DNA of 64,000 nt from Mangifera indica (Eukaryota; Streptophyta; Magnoliopsida; Sapindales; Anacardiaceae): the NCBI RefSeq assembly GCF_011075055.1, contig NC_058149.1, positions 3,602,449 through 3,666,448 on the forward strand, in the 5' to 3' direction. Of the stretch, positions 59,070 to 64,000 are shown piece by piece; the stretch's first letter is position 1; every line of letters begins with the position of its first letter. The position numbers and the translations under genes were made by a program. The notes under the pieces were generated by a model that saw nothing but the letters and a program-made list of their open reading frames with translations, was not told the DNA's origin and ran no database searches.

Positions 59070-59897
59070 GGCCAAAAGACTTACTCCCACCCAAGGTTTA
59101 GTGCAAACCCAAACTCATACCTAATAATTTTCAAAAACTTAAATGTCCATCTGTTTGTTAAAATTTGTTGTTACTATCAGGGGTAAAATTGTTAGTTAGC
59201 AAAATATTTTTAAAAAATCTAAAATTTATCACTTCCTCCTCCTAAGGTTTAAAAATCTAACAATTTCTACCCAACCCAAAATTTGAAAAATTAACATTTT
59301 CCTTTAGGGTTTTTCCAACCACCATTGTAGGCGACGTTTTCCTCTCTCTTGACTTCTCTCTCAATCTTGTTCCATTCTTGGACGAAGACGTGTTCTCCAA
59401 ACAAAACTGCTCTATTTTCGATGTTCTTCAGATGAAGACATGATTTATCTTCAGCTCTCAAATGAATACGACTCATCATCCTTGTCTGAGATGAAGACGT
59501 TTCATGTCTTCGTCTAGAGAACACAAGGAATGAAGCAGTCTTCGTCTAGAGAATACGTGTTCATCCGAGAATGGGGGGGGGGGATTGAGAGTGAAACCGA
59601 GAGGGAGGGAGAACGTCGTCTTTGTCTCTGACCACCGACAATGGTGGCTAAAAAAACCCTAGGGGAAAATGTTAACTTTTCAAACTTTAGATTAGAGGGA
59701 ATTTATTAGATTTTTAAACCTAAAAGGAGGGGAGAATGTGATAAATTTTAGGTTTTTTTAAATGTTTTTATTAACTAACAATTTTACCCTTGAAGTAACA
59801 GCAAATTTAATAGACAGATGAGTATTTAAGTTTTCAAAAGTTAACAAATATGAGTTTGGGTTACACTAAACTTTGGTTGGGAATATGTGTTTTGGTC
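59070..59897. mobile_element. GGCCAAA-family TIR element (copy 8)
   Basis: 828 bp from GGCCAAAAGACTTACTCCC to GGGAATATGTGTTTTGGTC (terminal base change). Flanks GTTTGCAAA (59061-59069) and TTTTGCAAA (59898-59906) match at 8 of 9. The arms carry GACGAAGACGTG and CGTCTTCGTCTAG words in inverted order, plus a run of ten G at about 59574. The minus-strand open frame 59291-59524 lies across the palindrome and is not a gene. Confidence 0.8.
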
Positions 59898-60051
59898 TTT
59901 TGCAAATAATAGCTTTATTATAATGCATGTAAAGACCGTTTGTACCACTAAGTAGCTAAAATAAAAAGCTTGGACTGAGATACAAAATAATATATTCTTC
60001 ATCTTATAATCTTCTTATGTTTTTTATTCATAATAAAAAATTCTCCATTAA

Positions 60052-60530
60052 GGGGCATTTGGTTGAGGGTATTGAAATATTAATCTAATAATCTATATTT
60101 TATTACTGACATTATTTTATTTGATTTGTAAGTAATAAACAATTTTAATAATCTTTTATTACTAATGTAATATGACAAATAATATAAGAGGTAATTTGAC
60201 TATTACCTCCACCTTAAGTATTAAAATATTACCAAACTAATGCTAATTTTGTTACAACTCTATCCTTAATTATTAATATGACAAAAATATCTTTATTTTT
60301 AATTAATATGACAAATAACAGGAAGAATATTTTAGAATAATTATATTAAAAAACATTTAAGTAAAATAATCTTTTAATATTATTTTATTACATCCAATCA
60401 AATATAATAATTATTTATGTCTACCAAATTTGTCAAACATAGTAATAATAATACCTATTAATTAGGTAATTTATCTTTATAATAATCTTTCATATTTAGT
60501 CATAAAAGATTATTAGAACCATACGTACCC
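60052..60530. mobile_element. Tourist/Harbinger-like MITE, 479 bp
   Basis: Left end GGGGCATTTGGTTG and right end, inverted, GGGTACGTATGGTTC are imperfect inverted repeats, flanked by TAA at 60049-60051 and 60531-60533. A 3-bp TAA duplication and a GGG-start terminus with TTTGGTT are typical of Tourist MITEs. The interior is highly AT-rich with no coding capacity. Confidence 0.6.
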
Positions 60531-60649
60531 TAAGTATAAGGTTTTATGGCCTTAGGATAGTGGAATCGTTGATTAAAATTTTTAAAGATAACCAAACAAA
60601 ACCATAAAACCCCATTTGAATCTCTTTCATAGGACATTGAATACACAAA

Positions 60650-62273
60650 CATGATTTAATACATATATAGGGTGTTTAGATCATTATACTTTTGTTGAAG
60701 ACTCATTCATTTTTCATAGTAATCGGAAAGATATCAAAGTCATTCTCAACCAAGAAAAAGACTACACTTTGATATCCTCACAAAGCATGAACCACAAGGG
60801 GATTAGAAGAATTTAAAGATGTCTAGAAGAGCAAGATGAAAGAGCAGGGTATTTTGGTGTATGAGCATGACTATGTGCATAAACAATGAAAACGCAAAAA
60901 AGTTGAAATCATGTAAAATCGTGCTTGTATATATAAGCATCATGTATGGTCATACATCTATGATATGCAGGCATACATCCCCTTGATCCTTATTCCTTCT
61001 AATTTGTGATTTATCCTATTCTTAGGCACAGATAAGAATAACAAATTATCCTTATCTAGCTAGCATGCACAAGCGTACATTAGACATATATGGTCATACA
61101 TGGTCAAGAATAGTCAAATTTAGGTTTATGCTTATCCCATTGGATAAACACTCCAAAATTATTGCATTTTAGTCCTTACCTGCAATAAAACACACTTTGA
61201 GTCCAAAGGCCTTTCTAAGACTCAAAATCTTCTATTTTAGTTCTAGACTAGATTCAGTTTGGATAAGCCTATACCTTTAAAATTCAATCAATTCCTTTTA
61301 TTTGTGATCTATGGACTTTTTGCTAGGTTAATAGTTAGATTCATATCGAGCTCTTGACTTGATATTTGTCTGGACATAGATCAAGATTAGCTTCTTACAA
61401 AACATCATGGCCACCCAATTAGTGATACGATTACACATACAATTCAATCTTTTCATCATATAATATTTTTTTTGAGGTTGAGGTATAGATTAAGTGTCTA
61501 CCTCAAAAACCCTTTGATACACATGGACTAACTTATGTTAACGACTGGATGATAACATAGCGAGCACCAACTCAATTCCATTGTGGTCACATATCTAATT
61601 GGCCATTGTTATTCTTCAATAGGCTCATATGAGATATCATCTCCAGTGCTTGAGAGTGATAAATCTTTTGTTGATCAACTATAGTCTTTTGTATATATTT
61701 TGATATGGTCAATCACAAACTTTCCGATATTCCTCAAATCAGACTACCTTAGGCTAGGGTTAAACCATACCGATCTTTGTATAAGATGGTCTAATGACCT
61801 CAAGTATGAGAATACCACATATACCTCCTTCCACTAAAATAATATATTTCATAAATACTAGAACAAATATCCATATGAAATCCTCTCAGTGAGTATGTAT
61901 GATGAATATGTCTATAACGTGCACCTATATGTTGCACCAAATTATCAATAAATAGCTTTAACACGTGAGAATTGTCACTATATTTTGATTGAATTGTTCA
62001 ACATTATAATAATTCATCACAATTACTTGTGTCATTAGTTATAGTAATATCAGAATTATAGACATTTTAAGAATGACCGTCTAATGTGCATATAGAATTA
62101 TTATGATCAGTTATCATGTAATAAATCTCTAATTATAATTTAACTATTCTTAGGACAATTATTTAAATTGTAAATATAATATGAGATAATAAAATATCAT
62201 TTTATTAATTAAAACAGTAGTTATTACACGAAATCACAACTGTGAGGATTTACTCTAGGACATTATCCTAACA
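60650..62273 (-). repeat. Minus-strand LTR or retrotransposon relic
   Basis: Read on the minus strand the sequence begins at 62273 with TGTTAGGATAATGTCCTAGAG, a copia-like LTR opening, and runs through non-coding DNA to about 60650 ('taaacaccctatatatg'). No primer site, pol motif or second LTR was identified, so the lower end is approximate and the family is uncertain. Confidence 0.4.
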
Positions 62274-62715
62274 TTAAGTGCATGTAGTTTTTTCTATTGG
62301 AATTTTCGCGCAAATACTTATGTTTTTGTATTGACTACTTGTTCATTTTTGCAGCTAGTTTTTCTTTGGGTTTCCTAAACATTTCTCTTACGGAAGAAAG
62401 TTTAGATTTCTTTGTTAATGCATTAAAATGGTCTAAATATTTACTTAGGATAGAAGTTTTGTAACCCGTAATTTTCTACATATAAAATGAAAATTATTGC
62501 AGCAAGCATAAAGTTGAGAGCCTTTCATAGTGACACTTGATTTTTCTAGGTTCACAAGTTTTGATAACGGAGTCAACACGACAAGGAGTCGAAGTCTAAA
62601 TAAACTTGGAAAGATAGCAGGGCCAAAGTAATATAACTAGATTTTATGTGATAAAATCGATCTATTTTTTATACATAAAGACCTTGACCTTTTAATACTT
62701 GACGGTTTAAGGAAT

Positions 62716-62829
62716 CATAATATGCATAATTCAACGCGTGACATCCGACCATAATTAAAATGTTTAGGTATGAATTAAAATGTTTTTTAATTATGGTTGG
62801 ATGTCACGCGTTGAATTATGCATATTATG
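62716..62829. repeat. Near-perfect 45-bp inverted repeat with 24-bp loop
   Basis: Left arm 62716-62760 and right arm 62785-62829 are complementary at 44 of 45 positions, separated by a 24-base loop. Each arm includes CAACGCGTGACATCCGACC or its complement. The only mismatch sits near the middle of the arms. Size and symmetry fit a small foldback MITE or the precursor of a small RNA. No open frame. Confidence 0.92.
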
Positions 62830-62849
62830 GTATTTCATTGTAGAAAAAA

Positions 62850-63300
62850 TTTGGATAAAGTTGTAACTAAGTTCACACTTTTGACAGCAAACAAATATAC
62901 TTTGTAAAACTAGAAAATGTAACAAATCTAGAAAAGTACAGTTCAACCCAAGAACTGCAGTTTAACCTAGTTAAAGCAGAAAACCCAGACACTGCTGTTT
63001 AACCCAAAAATTGCTGTTTAACCCAGAAACTACAGAAAATTGAAGTTGATTGCTAAAGAGAGTGAAGAAGAAACAGCCAAAGAAGCTACCTACATCCATT
63101 TGGGACAGTCACTAAGAAAAATTAATCCATGAATTAGAGTAGTTTACAGGAATCTCTTTGCTCTGGAGTGTGGCCGGGGGGAGCGGGGCGGGCCAGGGCG
63201 CAATCTCAAGGAGGGTTAATCTCTGTAACAATGTAACGTCGTTTTTTAATTTATAATTGAATTTTTTTTATTGATGTGACAGTTAGAAAGAAGACTTGCT
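62850..63300. other. Intergenic, no gene seen
   Basis: Contains several degenerate CTGCTGTTTAACCCA repeats at 62938-63035 and a short GC-rich island (63170-63205) with no coding or RNA motif. Function unknown. Confidence 0.4.
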
Positions 63301-63310
63301 TTGAGATTGA

Positions 63311-63465
63311 GACAGTCAAAAAAAAGAGCTAAAGAAGTTTGGTTTTATTCCGAATGCATATAATATAATACTACTAATATCCTCTGGAATTTGGACGGTC
63401 AAAAAAGAGCTGAACAAGTTTGGTTTTATTCCGAATGCATATAATACTACTAATATTAATTAAAA
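63311..63465. repeat. 83-bp imperfect tandem duplication
   Basis: GTCAAAAAA followed by AGTTTGGTTTTATTCCGAAT and GCATATAATA occurs in two adjacent copies offset by about 83 bp (from 63315 and 63398). The units are about 90% identical by eye. Non-coding. Confidence 0.85.
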
Positions 63466-63849
63466 TAGATGTAAAGCTTTGTATTTAGATTTTTTAAAAC
63501 AAACTTTTAATAAATTTAGTTTTTCTAAATAAATTTAATATTTATTTTAATGATATTTTTTTGATAGTTTATTTTCTTCGGTTATTTTTTAATAATATTT
63601 TTTTTCAATAGCATATTATAGTATCATTAAATTGATTATAAATTTATTTACTTATGAATTAAAATATTTATAAATATGTTTAAAAATAAATTAATTTTTA
63701 GTTTGATTATTAATATATCTAAATTAAAACGAAAAGTAAAACAGATGTGAATGCAAAGAACACGAATATAAAAAGTGTGAATATAAGTGCAATGAGTATG
63801 ATTGCATGGAATATACAAAGTGTGCAGAGTATAAAAATGTAAAAATACT

Positions 63850-63906
63850 TTTATATAAAAACATGAAGCGTGTCAAATACGTGGGCACTTCATGTTTTTA
63901 TATAAA
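63850..63906. repeat. Perfect 19-bp hairpin
   Basis: TTTATATAAAAACATGAAG at 63850-63868 and its exact complement at 63888-63906 flank a 19-base loop. It lies in very AT-rich DNA that contains further weak TATATAAA-type inverted repeats up to 63950, so it may be the core of a small MITE. Confidence 0.85.
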
Positions 63907-64000
63907 TATTATAATAATATTTATATAAAATTATTATGTAAATATTATTATAATATAAAAATATTTATATGAAAATACTCTTTGCACTCTACACATTGGT

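Noticed and set aside
63165..63210. GC-rich island as an rRNA or organelle fragment
   Set aside because: Only about 40 bp long with no recognisable rRNA or organelle sequence.

Overview
This is a 64 kb piece of an AT-rich plant nuclear genome, most likely from a dicot. The evidence is GT-AG introns, a xyloglucan endotransglucosylase/hydrolase (XTH) gene family with plant exon structure, tRNA-derived SINE, Ty1/copia, Ty3/gypsy-type, hAT, CACTA and Mutator-like elements, and no bacterial-style operons. The species cannot be named from the sequence. Genes are sparse and almost everything else is transposon or transposon debris.

The genic backbone is a dispersed tandem array of three same-strand XTH (GH16) paralogs. 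XTH-1 (5748-6859) has all three exons but a frameshift at the signal-peptide junction. XTH-2 (29798-30856) is the only intact protein-coding gene found, 289 aa with three exons. XTH-3 (45080-50236) is broken: a copia element splits exon 1, exon 2 is missing, and a CACTA-like end cuts exon 3. Two more gene relics, both on the minus strand, lie near it: an intronless copy of COP9 signalosome subunit 1 (CSN1/FUS6; 43321-44270) and an intron-containing O-fucosyltransferase-family pseudogene (50799-52110).

Layout: 0-5 kb, LTR debris and a SINE with 12-bp target duplications. 5-7 kb, XTH-1. 7.5-10.7 kb, a TIR element split by a 2.3 kb LTR. 11.3-13.5 kb, nested TIR elements. 13.8-28.4 kb, two related Mutator-like elements (MULE-A plus, MULE-B minus), each with two minisatellite blocks and decayed transposase; they bracket a cluster of smaller GGCCAAA-ended TIR elements. 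29.6-31.0 kb, XTH-2. 31.2-38.8 kb, a degenerate copia element with both LTRs and a 5-bp target duplication. 39-44 kb, microsatellites, LTR relics and the CSN1 pseudogene. 45-50 kb, XTH-3 with its copia insertion. 50-53 kb, CACTA-like DNA and the O-fucosyltransferase pseudogene. 53.4-57.8 kb, a 0.58 kb duplication and a copia 3' half containing a hAT element. 57.9-64 kb, a long inverted repeat, another GGCCAAA element, a Tourist-like MITE, an LTR relic and two sharp hairpins.

The XTH genes would act in the cell wall, cutting and rejoining xyloglucan. The remaining sequence mostly records layered insertions, several of which can be ordered because 5-, 8- or 9-bp target duplications are still legible. 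The strongest candidate for something poorly described is the GGCCAAA TIR family (at least eight copies, most with 9-bp duplications), together with the two minisatellite-bearing MULEs.
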